Shown in pieces: positions 33,801 through 44,249 of a stretch of 64,000 nucleotides of DNA. The notes under the pieces are model-generated. The model worked only from the letters and a program-made list of their open reading frames with translations. It was not told the DNA's origin and did no database searches. Position numbers and translations under genes: made by a program. The DNA is from Brachypterus glaber (taxonomy: Eukaryota; Arthropoda; Insecta; Coleoptera; Kateretidae): assembly GCA_958510825.1 (NCBI GenBank), contig OY294049.1:5580001-5644000 (forward strand), written 5' to 3'. How positions within the stretch are numbered: the first letter of the stretch is position 1; each line of letters begins with the position of its first letter.

Positions 33801-36800
33801 TGCAGAATGGTATCCTGGTAAAATATTGTACAAAATATTTCCAATATCCCAGAATAGTATAAGTTCTCCTTTTACGTCAATAATTATTATCTAATAATTA
33901 TTAGATAAGAATTATAATTAAATTGTATAAAAATATTGTGATTTTAAAATTGTATTCGCTTTCCTTCTAATCAAATGCATAGATAAGCGTAAACATGATT
34001 GATTTAATTAAAAATTATTTTTATAAATAACTTTAAACCAATAAAATTTCCATATTTCCCTTTTGTATCATACGTCCCATTAAATAAAAACAAAAGTTAT
34101 TCAATTTGCGTTATTTCACAATTTTTCTCTACAGTTTTTTTATTAGTATATTTATTTGTCAATATTGGAAATAAACTGAAAACTTTGGGTCAAAAAATAC
34201 TATTTTAGATTTAATAACTTTTTATTGTTTTTTGGGGGTGCTGATTATGAATATTGTTATTTTTTTCTGTCGTCTATATATACATAAAACACAATTTCAT
34301 ATCATTACCCCCCAGTGAGTTTTATTATCTGATTCAGAAACCCCAACATAACAGTTTTCATGAAAATACTGAAGCCCCATCCCTGGGGGTGGGGTTAGAT
34401 ATTTTTATTATCACTTATTTTAGGTGACTTCCCCCATTATATACCAATTTTCACCAAAATATTGTACAGATTTAAAATAATCAACCCTCACTCCTCCCCC
34501 AGGGTGGAGAAAAACAATTATTATCTGATTCAGTTTCGTCAACGTCCGAAAATCCCTGTATGCTATTTTTGCCGAAATTATTGAAAACATTTAAAAATTA
34601 TTCTCTCCCCCTCCCGGGGTGGAGTATTTATTATAAGATTTATATTCAGCGACCTTAAAAATCCCTATATAAAAAATTTCACGAAAATGTAAAATCATGT
34701 TAATTTTTCCGAATCAAAAGCCGCCATCTGCACGTGCACAGATCAAACCCGATCATCTTCAAATAACTTTTAAATTATCTAGCAAATTTGATTTAATTTT
34801 TTATTTTATTTAAAAAAAAATGGACAACTGTTCGACAAATTTTTTAGAATATTTTTTTAGTAATTAGCATACAAAAATCTATTAAAATTAACTCTTAAAT
34901 TCAAGACATTTTTTCTGTTAAGCTTAGTTATTGTTAATATTTTAAATATACATTTTACAGCTATGTGTAATATATTAAACTTGTAAATATTTAAAATCAA
35001 CGGTAAAAATAAATGGTGATTTATCAGGTACGTTTATTTTTCACTAAAATCTCAAAGTAACTCAGTAACTGTAAATTGTTCTGTTAAAAAAAATATAAAA
35101 TAAAATACATTTTTTTTATAAATAGTGTAGGAAAAAGACAGTTACCACAAATTGTATAACCAATGTATATTTAATTTATGTATTTAAATCTTTTTCCATT
35201 ATTTACGATTAGCGTATTTTTAGTATTTATTGAACATTTTCCGTTAGGTTGTAGCTAATAGGTTTTAGAAAATGTTGAATATCCAGTTTTTTAAATATTT
35301 TATGTAGATGATTGGTTTTTTGGATAATGATATAAGTTAATAATTCTATTCTGAATGTTAAATACCAATTTATCTAGTATTATCTTTATTTTTAGACAAA
35401 CAAAAATTTATCAGTGTTACATCATAGTCTGATTTAATTATGCTTATAAAATATTTATTTTTCTTAATTTCTTACACAGAAAAAAATAATTCCTTGAACA
35501 CGTGGGACACGTGTCTTTCGATATATTCAAAGCCATATTCTCTTGTTTCAAGGCTAGCATTTCTTTCAATCAAAGTCAATAAAGATTCGCGCTCTTCATT
35601 CGAATAAATTGACTTTGGTTTAAATAAATTCTAGCCTTGAAATAAGAGAATATGGCTTTAAACATATCGAAAGACACGTGTGTTTTGTTCAAGAAATCCT
35701 TCATTTTTTTCTGTAGGTTACCCAAGTATTAACAGTAAACTAACTCGGAATTTAATCAATGAAATGAAATATGTCAAATAATTCTTCATTTTATTGGCCA
35801 AATTCTTACTTAATTTAGTGTTAATGACAACAAAAACTTAAAAATCAGTGATCGGAAAAATAAATAATATGTTGGAATGGCGATTTCTCCCGTTAGATTA
35901 GACAGGGACAAAAGTTCTACCCAAAAAGGATAGAAGACATACATACACTCCCACTTCCACCCAACCAAACAAATTCTGTATTTGTTCTTTGTTGAACAAA
36001 TACAATATTTACTTGGCCAGGCGAAAAGTGTAACTATATTATTTTTATTAAAGAAATTACTGGCGCCATCTAAATTTTAGAGAATTATCTTATTCTACAG
36101 ATTCACATTAGCTATGTTCGTTCTTGCCGCTCAGTGCTACACTTTCCGGCCAACCAAATAAATACTGTATTTGTTGTATGAAAAACAAATACAGTATTTA
36201 TTTGGTTGGCTGGAAGTGTAGCACAAATGAGAAAGAGATAGGGTAGACGTCTTTTGTTTCATAATTCTAGTTGTAGAGAGCTCCATTGTACCTGACAGAG
36301 ACTTTTTATAGGTTTTATGATGTTTTTGGTCTGATCAAAGCAATTTTTTTTTTGCACTTCCGGTTTCGCCGAAAAATATTTTTTTTAATGATACCCCCTG
36401 TATATTTTTGCATTTTTGGATCATGATATAACAAATTTACATTTATTTGCTAAATTTGGGAAAAATAAAATTTTATGTAAAAACCAAAATTTGGTATTTT
36501 TTTTTGTATTTTAAATTTTTAAAAACGGGTTTTCCTTCATAACTTAATTTTTCAAATAGCAACCTTCTTGGACGGTCTGAACTTTTTGGTGCGCGATTCT
36601 AAGGGCTACAAAATGGTGTACTTATACTTTATTTTGTACGCCATTTTGTTAAGAAATAAAAGCTACAAAAAAATTGCTTTAATCGGGCTGAAAACAGTCC
36701 CATTTTAGGGGGTGTCCATGGATTGAAACTCACCCGGTATTACCCGGTATTACTTCAATAATATTAACGTTATTATTACTATTACATTATAATGGGCAAT

Positions 36801-39800
36801 CGCTACACAGTATGAATTAAATATCTCAAACCAGATATTGAGATATTTAGTATGAATAACGCTAATTTACAGGGGTTTTCGCCTAAGTTCTTTTTAAAAT
36901 TTTCTTATATATTTTTGTTCTTTAAATTACTTAATCCCTTTTAAAGATTAAGAAAAAAGCACTTATATAAAACATTCTAACTAGTGTTATGTTCAACTTG
37001 AAAAAACTTCACAACAGGCAATTCCAAGAGAGACCAACTCAGCCATTTCTCTCAATTCTTTATTTTTGAGTAATATTTTGCTTACACATAGATACTATAT
37101 TGTATTATTTCGGAATAAATTTTAAACTTTTATCTGTTTTAATCTTGGAGAATGGCGATTTCTCCCGTTAGATTAGTCAGGGACAAAAGTTCTACCCAAA
37201 AAGGATAGAAGACATACATACACTCCCACTTCCACCCAACCAAACAAATTCTGTATTTGTTCTTTGTTGAACAAATACAATATTTACTTAAAGAAATTAC
37301 TGGCGCCATCTAAATTTTAGAGAATTATCTTATTCTACAGATTCACATTAGCTATGTTCGTTCTTGCCGCTCAGTGCTACACTTTCCGGCCAACCAAATA
37401 AATACTGTATTTGTTGTATGAAAAACAAATACAGTATTTATTTGGTTGGCTGGAAAGTGTAGCACAAATGATATAGAGATAGGGTAGACGTCTTTTGTTT
37501 CATAATTCTAGTTGTAGAGAGCTCCATTGTACCTGACAGAGACTTTTTATAGGTTTTATGATGGACACCCCCTAAAATTGGATTGTTTTTGGTCTGATCA
37601 AAGCAATTTTTTTTTGCACTTCCGGTTTCGCCTAAAAATATTTTTTTTAATGATACCCCCTGTATATTTTTGCATTTTTGGATCCAGGAAACAAATTTAC
37701 ATTTATTTGCTAAATTTGGGAAAAATAAAATTTTATGTAAAAACCAAAATTTGGTATTTTTTTTTGTATTTTAAATTTTTAAAAACGGGTTTTCCTTCAT
37801 AACTTAATTTTTCAAATGGCAACCTTCTTGGACGGTCTGAACTTTTTGGTGCGCGATTCTAAGGGCTACAAAATGGTGTACTTATTCTTTATTTTGTACG
37901 CCATTTTGTTAAGAAATAAAAGCTACAAAAAAATTGCTTTAATCGGGCTGAAAACAGTCCCATTTTAGGGGGTGTCCATGGATTGAAACACCCGGTATTA
38001 CCCGGTATTACTTCAATAATATTAACGTTATTATTACTATTACATTATAATGGGCAATCGCTACACAGTATGAATTAAATATCTCAAACCAGATATTGAG
38101 ATATTTAGTATGAATAACGCTAATTTACAGGGGTTTTCGCCTAAGTTCTTTTTAAAATTTTCTTATATATTTTTGTTCTTTAAATTACTTAATCCCTTTT
38201 AAAGATTAAGAATAAAGCAGTTATATAAAACATTCTAACTAGTGTTATGTTCAACTTGAAAAAACTTCACAACAGGCAATTCCAAGAGAGAACAACTCAG
38301 CCATTTCTCTAAATTCTTTATTTTTGAGTAATATTTTGCTTACACATAGATACTATCTCTGTATTATTTCGGAATAAATTTTAAACTTTTATCTGTTTTA
38401 GTCTTGGAGATATCCGGTTTCGAAACTTTCAAAATATCGCCAAAATCACACGTCAGTGATCTACTTAAATGACAATATTTAGAAAACTATAAAAGTTAGA
38501 AATATCGTTCGGGTTGCTAAAAGATATAAATTTGGGTCAAAAACAAGTCAAGTCCAAAATTAATTATTCTTTAGCCTCTTATTACACCAAAAATGCCACT
38601 TTTATTTTTGTGAAAAAAATATGGGTTTTTTTCTGTTTTGTTGTTTAGATGTGGTTCAAATTTTAAGATGGCCATTCTATGGCCGAGTTGGTCTGTTCTC
38701 GAATTGCTCAATACAGGTTTATTATATGTAAAAAATAGCTTTACAGAGGAGATAGCTCTAAAAGCAATACTTACAAGTATTTTTCTTTCATTTAAGTTTA
38801 ATGTTATTTATTTATTTCTAGGAATGGATCTCGTCTAAGTAGTGCCAAAGCTTATGTCCGTCCTCAAAGAAACAATCCAAATTTCCATGTCATGTTAAAT
38901 ACGACAGTGACCGAAATCATAACCTCTGAAAGCGGCAACCAAAAAAGAGCTACAGGTGTAAAATTTCTCTACAAAACTAAACAGTTTACTGTTAACAGTA
39001 AAAAAGAGATCATATTAGCTGCTGGTGCCTTAAATTCTCCTCAAATTCTACTATTATCGGGTATTGGCCCGAAAAATGATATTAATAGATTAAACATAAG
39101 ACCTGTTCATAATCTACCAGGAGTGGGTAAAAACTTGCTTAATCACGTAGCATTTTACATTAGCTATAAAATGACCAAAGAAAAGGCTGTTAATGATCTC
39201 GATTGGACAACTGCTTTAGACTATCTTCTTAACCGTAAAGGACCAATGTCTAGCACAGGAATGTCCCAAGTTACAGCAAGGATAAACTCAAAATATGCTA
39301 ATCCAGATGGATCATACCCAGATCTACAGATTTTCTTTGCCGGATATCTGGCACATTGTGCTAAAACTGGGGAAGTAAGAGCCCTAGATGATCCAGAAAA
39401 TCCCAATGCTCCAAGAATGTTAACAGTTTCCCCGGTAGTACTACACCCAAAAAGTAAAGGAGAAGTTACGTTATTTAGTAGAGATCCCCTTAAGCCACCA
39501 AGTATGACAGCTAATTACTTGAAAGAGCCAGAAGATGCCGCAACCTTAGTTGAAGGAGTGAGAGTCATCCAAAGGCTTATGAATACAACGGTATTAAATG
39601 CTAAATATGGCATGGAACTTGATAGAGAAGAATATGGAGATTGTGCTAAAATTCACGGGTTTGTTTTATTTTTTCTATAATATATTATCGAATGACCGTG
39701 AAATAACCCATTAAAAAAATACTTTGCCAGCATAAATTAGGGACACTAGATCTAGATCTTTAGTCGGCAAGGCAACATTCTGCTAACTTACGTCCCAGAT

Positions 39801-40353
39801 CTAGTGCCCCTAGCATAAATGGCAAAACCCGCTGTGTGTTAATAATTATTTTTATTTTTTTTTTATTATTTTCAGCTACGATACAGATGATTTTTGGCAT
39901 TGTGCTGTAAGATACTACACTGGTCCAGAAAACCACCAAGCCAGCTCATGCAAAATGGGCCCTAAATCTGATCCGATGGCCGTTGTTAATGAAAAACTAG
40001 AGGTACATGGAATGACTGGACTCAGAATTATGGATGCTTCAGTAATGCCCTATCTTGTATCTGGTAATACTCATGCGACTATAGTGATGATAGCTGAAAG
40101 AGGAGTGGACTTTATAGCAGAAAAATGGATACAAGGATCAGAGAGTCGATTTGGATCTTTAAACAGCAATTCTAATGCAGGAAAGAATCCTTATCATGAA
40201 AAACAAAATGAGTCGAAACCTGGTTTTACTATTACATCTGCGAAACCTTTTAAACCTGCAGAACATTATAACCTTCCACCATGGGATAAAAATTTTCATC
40301 ATAGTCCAGAATTTCACCGAAATCATCCACATTTACCGCAACATCAGTATTAA
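30856..40353 (+). CDS. Gld: Gld-2: glucose dehydrogenase-like GMC oxidoreductase, extended C-terminus
   Basis: Coding exons 30856-31604, 38822-39658 and 39876-40353 join to 687 aa; donors GTAAGT and GTTTGT, acceptors TTCTAG and TTTCAG, both introns phase 2. The ATG gives [20 protein letters not shown], the expected Gld N-terminus. FAD-binding GAGSGG is at 63-68, GMC signature 1 (WPRGKVLGG) at 135-143, signature 2 ([15 protein letters not shown]) at 318-332, and the His pair is H549 ([14 protein letters not shown]) and H595 (GNTHATI), all at the same residue numbers as Gld-1. Family knowledge: secreted or membrane-linked FAD sugar/alcohol dehydrogenase; substrate inferred by clade. Unusual: after the normal end near residue 615 the frame continues for about 72 residues, polar, then His/Pro-rich with [18 protein letters not shown] at the tip. 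Intron 1 is 7.2 kb and filled with mobile elements. Confidence 0.94.
31605..32032. other. Gld-2 intron 1, first 430 bp, no repeat recognised
   Basis: AT-rich intron sequence with a 16-base T run near 31681. Nothing shared with other parts of the window. Confidence 0.4.
32033..32935 (+). mobile_element. Pogo/Tigger-like element remnant
   Basis: The word GGGGTGAAGCGGAT occurs in direct orientation at about 32040, 32059 and 32339, and CGGTGAAGCGGATCAACC near 32912. Such repeated subterminal words together with the transposase C-terminal fragment at 32350-32580 suggest a deleted DNA transposon. The first copy follows TACCGTAATCTGG, which could be its outer end. No inverted right end is visible. 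Confidence 0.5.
32350..32580 (+). pseudogene. Transposase C-terminal fragment, pogo/Tigger-like
   Basis: An open frame ending at TAG 32578-32580 carries in order a [15 protein letters not shown] block, then [12 protein letters not shown] and RRGKYIF. The order (charged strand with FLRK-like motif, F.FP..D..., then a basic RRG.Y.F end) is typical of the C-terminal tails of pogo/Tigger-type transposases in insects. The DDE catalytic domain is absent. Family assignment from pattern only. Confidence 0.4.
33032..33753. mobile_element. hAT-like element with 8-bp target duplication
   Basis: CGAGGGGCTGACC at 33032-33044 and its exact inverse GGTCAGCCCCTCG at 33741-33753 bound a 722-bp block, with AAGAAATC directly outside both ends (33024-33031 and 33754-33761). 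Eight-base duplications and ends of this kind are features of hAT transposons. The interior is non-coding: two GAGTTCCT minisatellite arrays (33066-33150 and 33596-33715), each preceded by GACCGCGT(C/T)TGAAATTTG, three copies of AAAAGCTTTGTCCCTGAC with CTTGGCGCCCC, and a TTGGT microsatellite. Confidence 0.82.
33762..34240. other. Gld-2 intron 1, AT-rich interval
   Basis: No element recognised. TTATCTAATAATTATTAGATAA near 33890-33912 is a short palindrome. Confidence 0.4.
34240..34690 (-). repeat. Family E tract, inverted
   Basis: On the minus strand it shows the family E unit order (AAATTTTTTATATAGGG, TTGCTGAA-like words and CACCCCCGGGAGGG-type cores). Cores visible on the plus strand are CCATCCCTGGGGGTGGGG, CTCCTCCCCCAGGGTGGAG and CCCCCTCCCGGGGTGGAG, spaced about 100-120 bp. 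Confidence 0.6.
34695..35475. other. Gld-2 intron 1, AT-rich interval
   Basis: Nothing recognised beyond A/T runs. Confidence 0.4.
35476..35714. mobile_element. Palindromic MITE, 239 bp
   Basis: Ends ACAGAAAAAAATAATTCCTT and its inverse; long arms contain GACACGTGTCTTTCGATAT and, inverted, ATATCGAAAGACACGTGT, then AAGCCATATTCTC and GAGAATATGGCTT. Non-coding. Only copy in the window. Confidence 0.85.
35875..37149 (+). repeat. 1.27-kb tandem duplication, unit 1
   Basis: GAATGGCGATTTCTCCCGTT at 35875 returns at 37150 and the units match closely over their whole length. Unit 1 has about 35 bp (GGCCAGGCGAAAAGTG...) missing from unit 2, and lacks about 21 bp (ACACCCCCTAAAATTGG...) present there. 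Inner inverted repeats around AATACTGTATTTG and CAAATACAGTATTTATTTGG are present in both units. Confidence 0.92.
37150..38410 (+). repeat. 1.27-kb tandem duplication, unit 2
   Basis: Second unit, ending CTTGGAGA at 38403-38410 just as unit 1 ends at its junction. The differences from unit 1 go both ways, so the units are not an exact assembly repeat, although an uncollapsed second haplotype could also produce this. Confidence 0.92.
37562..37978. mobile_element. Inverted-repeat element inside duplication unit 2
   Basis: TGGACACCCCCTAAAATTGG at the left is matched by CATTTTAGGGGGTGTCCA at the right, followed inward by GCAATTTTTTTT and its inverse AAAAATTGCTTT. The unit 1 copy (to about 36720) has lost its left tip. 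Non-coding; the ORF at 37527-37802 is a shadow. Confidence 0.75.
38411..38821. other. End of Gld-2 intron 1
   Basis: No repeat recognised. Ends with a T-rich tract and TTTATTTCTAG, the acceptor of exon 2. Confidence 0.5.
39733..39818. repeat. Inverted repeat filling Gld-2 intron 2
   Basis: CATAAATTAGGGACACTAGA on the left and TCTAGTGCCCCTAGCATAAAT on the right form an imperfect inverted pair around CTTTAGTCGGCAAGG. It takes up over a third of the 217-bp intron. Confidence 0.55.
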
Positions 40354-40436
40354 AAGTCGATTGTGATAAGTACTTGTAACTTATAGTTTTTGTATTAGTC
40401 AAAATTTATTTATTTTTAATTTGTTTTAAAATTTTT

Positions 40437-40442
40437 AATAAA
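40437..40442 (+). terminator. Gld-2 polyadenylation signal
   Basis: AATAAA lies 84 bases after the stop codon and is followed within 20 bases by TGTGTTATATGTGTTTTTTTT, a GT-rich downstream element. Good match to a functional 3' end. Confidence 0.7.
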
Positions 40443-40522
40443 AATATGTGTTATATGTGTTTTTTTTTATTATTTAGGCATGTTGATACATAATAAAAGA
40501 AAATTAAAATTGAAAACAATAT

Positions 40523-41683
40523 ACAGTGCGGTCCAAAAGTCACCCCCCCCTCTTTTAACTTTTGAAAGAGTTGAGATATCGACTTCAAATTTAGAACTCT
40601 TAAATAAGACAACTTAAACTATCTTTTAGCATATATTTGATATTTTCAGCTCTTAAAATGTGGGCAGTGGGCATGGGGGGACATTTTTTAAATGGAAAGG
40701 GGGGTCGTGTGTTACATCATTTTAAAGCTTATAAAATTCTCTATTTAAACTAACATTTTTAATTTAGGAAAATATTTATCAGAAATAAACATTTTTAGTT
40801 GGGCCTGGTTAGGGTTCTTATAGTGGTATAAATTAGATTAAATAAAAGGGTTTTCTTTTAGTCAGTTACCACGATTTATTATAAAATTGGTTAATTACCT
40901 TGACTCGAGTTTCGTCATCATCGTCAGACGGTCATTATACATAAAAACAATTATTTAAACGTAAGACAGTTAAAATTAATATTAAAATTATGGTATGTGG
41001 TCACATTTTTGTTGAACGTAACCCTCCAACAAAAATGTGACCACATACCATAATTTTAATATTAATTTTAACTGTCTTACGTTTAAATAATTGTTTTTAT
41101 GTATAATGACCGTCTGACGATGATGACGAAACTCGAGTCACGTTAATTAACCAATTTTATAATAAATCGTGGTAACTGACTAAAAGAAAACCCTTTTATT
41201 TAATAACATTTTTAAATTTTTTAAAAATGTTTTTTAAGGTTTTGATTTTTCAATTTTTTGTGCTAAAACATTCGATTTTTTAATTTTTTTTTTATAAATT
41301 TTTATTTATGTCAACTAAAATTAGTTTAAAAGTATAATTAACATTTTTTTATGATGAAATTAGGCATTTTTAAAAATTATTTGTTTCTTTTTTAGAGGAA
41401 TTTTGACATTAATACCCATTTTAAACCCAATTTTTTTTTTAATTTAAAAATATGGAGGGTAATGGAGAATTTTATAGGCTTTAAAATGGTGTATTACACG
41501 ATCCCCCTTTCCATTTAAAAAAATGTGCCCCCATGCCCCCCTGCCCACATTTTAAGAGCTGAAAGTATTAAATATATGCTAAAAGATAGTTTAAGTAGTC
41601 TTATTTAAAAGTTCCAAATTTGAAGTCGATATCTTAACTGGTTCAAAAGTTAAGAGGGGGGGGTGACTTTTGGACCGCTCTGT
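40523..41683. mobile_element. Family B fold-back element, 1.16 kb
   Basis: Starts ACAGTGCGGTCCAAAAGTCA and ends with the inverse GACTTTTGGACCGCTCTGT. Long arms (GAGATATCGACTTCAAATTT, ATTTTAAAGCTTATAAAATT and inverses) match 50070-50791. A separate perfect-looking hairpin is nested in the centre. It begins about 80 bp after the Gld-2 poly(A) signal. Non-coding. Confidence 0.85.
40837..41204. mobile_element. Nearly perfect hairpin element, 178-bp arms
   Basis: The arms 40837-41014 and 41027-41204 are reverse complements over 178 bp with two mismatches (near 40909-40911 against the matching site at 41140-41142) and no gaps, around a 12-base loop. Each arm holds CGAGTTTCGTCATCATCGTC or its inverse. 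It sits in the middle of the family B element. Such similarity means a very young inverted duplication or ongoing correction. Confidence 0.92.
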
Positions 41684-41935
41684 ATAATTTTTTCAGTAGT
41701 TAAACTTGACGTGCATATAATATTATATATAATAATATAATGCGATATATCTATAATTACCTTTTGATAATTCTAGTTTTATAATTTTCACTTTTTGAAA
41801 ATAAAACCATATTATTTCAATACAAAGGAAGAATTCTTAATAAATTATGTAAAATTGTATCTGAATAATTTAATAAACTTTTTGTGTGATACATGTTAAA
41901 AAAAACTGATCTAATATTTAAATATTTTAAATAAC
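41684..41935. other. Intergenic, AT-rich
   Basis: No feature recognised. Confidence 0.4.
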
Positions 41936-42168
41936 ATATATCTGGACCTCAGAGCCAGATGGTATTAAGTCCATCTTTATTATTTATTATTATTAAATAT
42001 TTTAAATAGCATATATGTGGACCTTAGAGCCAGATGGTATTAAGTTTTACGATTTTAGGTTTATGATTGATTCTTATTTAAAATTTCCCTCTTTTTCTGT
42101 TTAGAATAATAATAATAATAATTTTAAAAACTTGACTTAATACCATCTGGCTCTGAGGTCCAGATATA
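41936..42168. mobile_element. Inverted-repeat MITE with internal duplication
   Basis: ATCTGGACCTCAGAGCCAGA followed by TGGTATTAAGT occurs at 41939 and, with changes, again at about 42014 in the same direction, and as the inverse at 42135-42168. The outer pair forms the terminal repeats; the inner copy is a 74-bp tandem duplication of the left end. Non-coding. Confidence 0.8.
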
Positions 42169-42169
42169 G

Positions 42170-43106
42170 ATACCTTAATTTTAACTTGTATCTCGACATT
42201 GGGTCACTTTAGTAACCCAATCAATCACCGGTGCCTACTGGAGTCTCTGTTAAATTATTTTTTTTTGTAAAAAGTTAAAAAAAAGAATCCAAAGTTGTAT
42301 ACGCACTTTGTATTTAAATACTTAAATAAGTATGTGTTTTATTTGCCCATTTGCATATTCCACTTCGTTAAAAAAGGCGGGCATTTTTGCTTCGTCTTTT
42401 ATTGATTTTTATTAATGTAAGAATATTATTATAGCTTTAAAAACATTAACCTTTTCATACCCAGGCGTAAATATTTAAAATTCGGAGTACTAAGTTTAGG
42501 CAAAAAAATAAATAATTAAAATATAGTATTTTTACGTAATAGGTATTTTAAAACTTTGTTAAACTCATATCGTTTTCAAAACAAAAATCTTTTGCCATAG
42601 AAATTTCGCCACATACAGCATTCTTGGTAAAAAATTCCAAATTGCTTATTTCGCCACCGTTGGCGAAATGGTATTGAAGAGGTTAATATTAAAATTAATA
42701 TTCATCCCTACCAAAAAAACTTTTTGTTTTTTATTGATAGTGTGACGTTGATATTTAGGATGGGGGAGGGGTGTTGGTCAGCGTAGCATGACGTAATGTT
42801 ATCTAGCCCGAAAATGTTTTTTTGTTAATTTAATTTTTTTGTCTAAAATAACTTGATTTGTTTTAATATGAAATGGCTAACGGTTATAAATGGCGTTATT
42901 CCGTAAGCAGGAATATATGTAAGAAATAGTTTAAGAAATATAGTTCCTACTTCATATAGGTAATCTAGTTAATAAATTAAATAGATTACAGATATAAATA
43001 TAATTTAAACAACAACCAAACCAAGCTAAAATAAATGTATAAATAAAAAATCACTGTTTTATATACTCTGTTTTATATTACCCCCAAGTATGTGGGTTAT
43101 TATATT
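42170..43106. other. Intergenic, nothing firm
   Basis: AT-rich. GGGGGAGGGGTG followed by GCATGACGTAATGTTATC near 42763-42805 recalls the small repeat at 491-600. No gene. Confidence 0.4.
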
Positions 43107-44247
43107 CACGGTGTATTTGAAATAGGGTCCGAAAATTTAAGGAGTGATTCTACATCAAAAAATATGAAAAAAAAGTTCTTATAAACATATGTCTAAAAAT
43201 GCGTCGTAAGCGAGCTAAGCCCCTTTGAAATTGTCTAAAAATTTAATTTTTTTATTAGGTTTTGCACGTGAACTAATCTTAATAAGGTCCATCTTTGTAA
43301 GTTATTTTCATGCACATATTTTAACCAGGGGTGTGCGAAACGGGGAGGCCTTATCAGTTTTTTATCCCAAACTTTTTTCTGTGTAACTTTTTTTTAATTT
43401 TATTTTTGGAATATGATTCCTTGGGTCAAAATACATAAAAAAAGTACTCTTGTTGTAATCCTGTAGGATTGACCGTTTTCGAGAAAAATTAATTTGGAGG
43501 TGAAATATCACAGTTCGAGGACGAAAAATTAAATACTAAAAGGTTGAAAACCAAAATTTCATGATGCAGGATTTTTCTATACTAAAAACTAAGAAAAAAA
43601 GTTTTAAACATGTAGGTCGAAAAATCGCTTTTAAAGCTACTATGGCCCTTTAAAAATGGTGCATTTTTAGGAGAGCATAGCTCCCTTAGGATTAATTTTT
43701 AGAAGTACCTGTACATGAGTTTTTTTTCTTGGTTTTTAATTTACATTCACGCTGCATCATTGAAATTTTGGTTTTCAACATTTTAGCATTTAATTTTTGG
43801 TCCTCGAACCGTAAAATTTCACTTTTAAATAAATTTTTCTCGAAAACGGTTAATCCTACAGTATTACAACAAGAATACCTTTTTTATGTATTTATACTTG
43901 ATGAATCATATTCCAAAAATAAAATTACAAAAAAGTTGCACAGAAAAAAGTTTGGGACAAAAGGCTGATAAGGTCCCCCCGGTTCGCAAACCCCTGGTTA
44001 AAATAAGTAGATGAAGATAACATACGAAGATGAGCCTTATTAAGATTAGTTTACATGCAAAACCTCGTTGCTATATCTCAAAGGGTTCCTGAATTATTAG
44101 ATAAAAACCGAATTTTTTAGCCAATTTCAAATGGGCTTTGCTCCCTTACCATGCATTTTTAGACATATGCTTATAGGAACTTTTTTTCATATTTTCTGAT
44201 GTAGAATCACACTTTAAATTTTCAGACCATATTTCAAATACACCGTG
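43107..44247. mobile_element. Family A fold-back element, complete, 1.14 kb
   Basis: Starts CACGGTGTATTTGAAATAGG and ends ATTTCAAATACACCGTG. Arms of about 500 bp include ACATATGTCTAAAAATGCG, TTGCACGTGAACTAATCTT and AACCAGGGGTGTGCGAAAC with their inverses on the right. The centre near 43650-43690 has GCTACTATGGCCC and GAGAGCATAGCTCCC. The whole element can fold into one hairpin. No coding frame; homologous to 24438-26155 and to fragments at 15560 and 45890. Confidence 0.88.
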
Positions 44248-44249
44248 TA

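Noticed and set aside
39655..39680. Gld-2 exon 2 continuing to the stop at 39680
   Set aside because: GTTTGT at 39659 is a usable donor and joining to 39876 restores the conserved GYDTDDFW segment in phase.
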